From the NCBI GenBank assembly GCA_027076905.1, contig JALTGP010000102.1:1-33454 (forward strand): DNA of 33,454 bases. Direction: 5' to 3'. The notes under the pieces were generated by a model. It saw nothing but the letters and a program-made list of their open reading frames with translations, had not been told where the DNA came from and did not search any database. Numbering within the stretch: position 1 is the first letter of the stretch; each line of letters starts with the position of its first letter. The DNA is from Campylobacteraceae bacterium (GTDB lineage: Bacteria; Campylobacterota; Campylobacteria; Campylobacterales; Sulfurovaceae). The position numbers and the translations under genes were made by a program. Positions 32,854-33,454 of this stretch are shown here, one piece after another.

Positions 32854-33411
32854 TTATTCATTATACCATGTTGGAATAGTCTCCAATGCTGTAGCTTCAT
32901 TAAACATACCATTAGTATCTGTAATATTCCCCTCTACATTTACATTCCAACGCTCCAAATCTTGATTGAATGAGATGGCTTTATAGAACATCCCGTCCAT
33001 AACTTGTACATTTGAGACGTTCCAACTACTAATATCTTGATTAAAGGCACTATCATTTGCAAACATATTGCTCATATTTATGACACCTGAGACATTCCAC
33101 TTGCTGATATCTTGGTTAAATGCACCCATTGCTCCAAATATACAGAGCATATTATTAACATTCTTTACATTCCAATTGCTTATATTTTGATTAAAGTTAC
33201 TTGCTCCTAAGAACATATATTCCATATTTTCAACCTTGGATAAATCGGGAACATCTCGTGCATTTCCTACAAGATTTGCACATCCTGCAAAAGCTCCTGC
33301 CATAGATGTCCATTCAATCTCACCCCATTTTGGTGATGAGGTCTCTGTATCACTTTGAGCATTTAAACCAATTGACATAATAGGTATTAATAAGAGATTA
33401 TATTTTAACAT
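32854..33411 (-). CDS. exported DUF285 (BspA-type) repeat protein
   Basis: A 185-residue protein with a signal peptide (about 1-18, ending GLNA) and tandem DUF285 repeats of roughly 25 residues: NISNWNVKNVNNM, DISKWNVSGVINMSNMF, DISSWNVSNVQVMDGMF, DLERWNVNVEGNIT. Each has the family's FNQ-xI-SxWNVSxVxxMxxMF form. The repeats form a solenoid used for surface binding. AGGAG lies 7 nt before the ATG, with TATAAT further upstream. It is 39 nt upstream of the caspase gene and probably in the same operon. The N-terminal segment is short, and no anchor other than the signal peptide is visible. Confidence 0.8.
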   Translation of the reverse strand: MLKYNLLLIPIMSIGLNAQSDTETSSPKWGEIEWTSMAGAFAGCANLVGNARDVPDLSKVENMEYMFLGASNFNQNISNWNVKNVNNMLCIFGAMGAFNQDISKWNVSGVINMSNMFANDSAFNQDISSWNVSNVQVMDGMFYKAISFNQDLERWNVNVEGNITDTNGMFNEATALETIPTWYNE

Positions 33412-33454
33412 CTGTTTTCTCCTGTTTTATATTATATTATCATCTTTACTTATA

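Overview
The window comes from the chromosome of a low-GC member of the Campylobacterota (Epsilonproteobacteria), closest in style to free-living relatives such as Sulfurovum or Sulfurimonas. The evidence is a ccoNOQP operon continuing into DUF4006 and FixH-like genes, an aminofutalosine-deaminase-type gene of the futalosine menaquinone route, a dimeric all-alpha dUTPase, a short asparaginase-domain protein, and promoters with a strong TATAAT box but no fixed -35. The genus is inferred from gene content, not computed.

Layout. 1-4966: cbb3 oxidase operon (ccoN, O, Q, P, DUF4006, a 30-residue membrane peptide missing from the ORF track, a signal-anchored protein, fixH-like), closed by a hairpin overlapping the last stop codon. 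5008-7594: hemN and convergent mqnX, overlapping at their 3' ends. 7749-9346: OmpA-family protein plus a membrane coiled-coil protein. 9451-13865 (minus): fabI, a SpoU methyltransferase, a DEAD-box helicase, rodA and a CAU-anticodon tRNA. 13952-15029: a small asparaginase-domain gene whose 3' end and downstream DNA are duplicated in tandem; each copy carries a putative structured RNA, and a 160-bp inverted-repeat element sits inside the second copy. 15030-21907: a NosL / TauE-SafE-like / double-NosL / MacB-FtsX-type ABC cluster, probably for copper or another thiophilic metal, split by two minus-strand genes (PAS protein, YchJ-like). 21920-25068 (minus): dUTPase, lpxB, FUN14-like, metF-like. 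25214-26835 (minus): VWA/DUF2201 protein and a membrane coiled-coil protein, divergent from thiI across a perfect 32-bp palindrome containing a -10 box for each direction. 28391-33411 (minus): uup-like ABC-F, hpf, then a cell-envelope cluster of LpoB-like lipoprotein, caspase-DUF1425 fusion lipoprotein and a DUF285 repeat protein.

How the parts fit together. Much of the window serves respiration and its cofactors: cbb3 oxidase with its assembly factor, HemN for haem, MqnX for menaquinone, and a NosL/ABC metal-handling cluster that could supply copper to a periplasmic or membrane enzyme. No nosZ is visible. RodA, FabI, LpxB, the OmpA protein and the LpoB/caspase cluster belong to envelope growth.

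The strongest new observations are (i) the duplicated RNA-like element, in which the only differences over 72 nt are two compensatory base-pair changes in one stem, (ii) the small mobile-element-like insertion in the second copy, (iii) the palindromic divergent promoter at thiI, and (iv) the caspase-DUF1425 fusion beside an LpoB-like gene.
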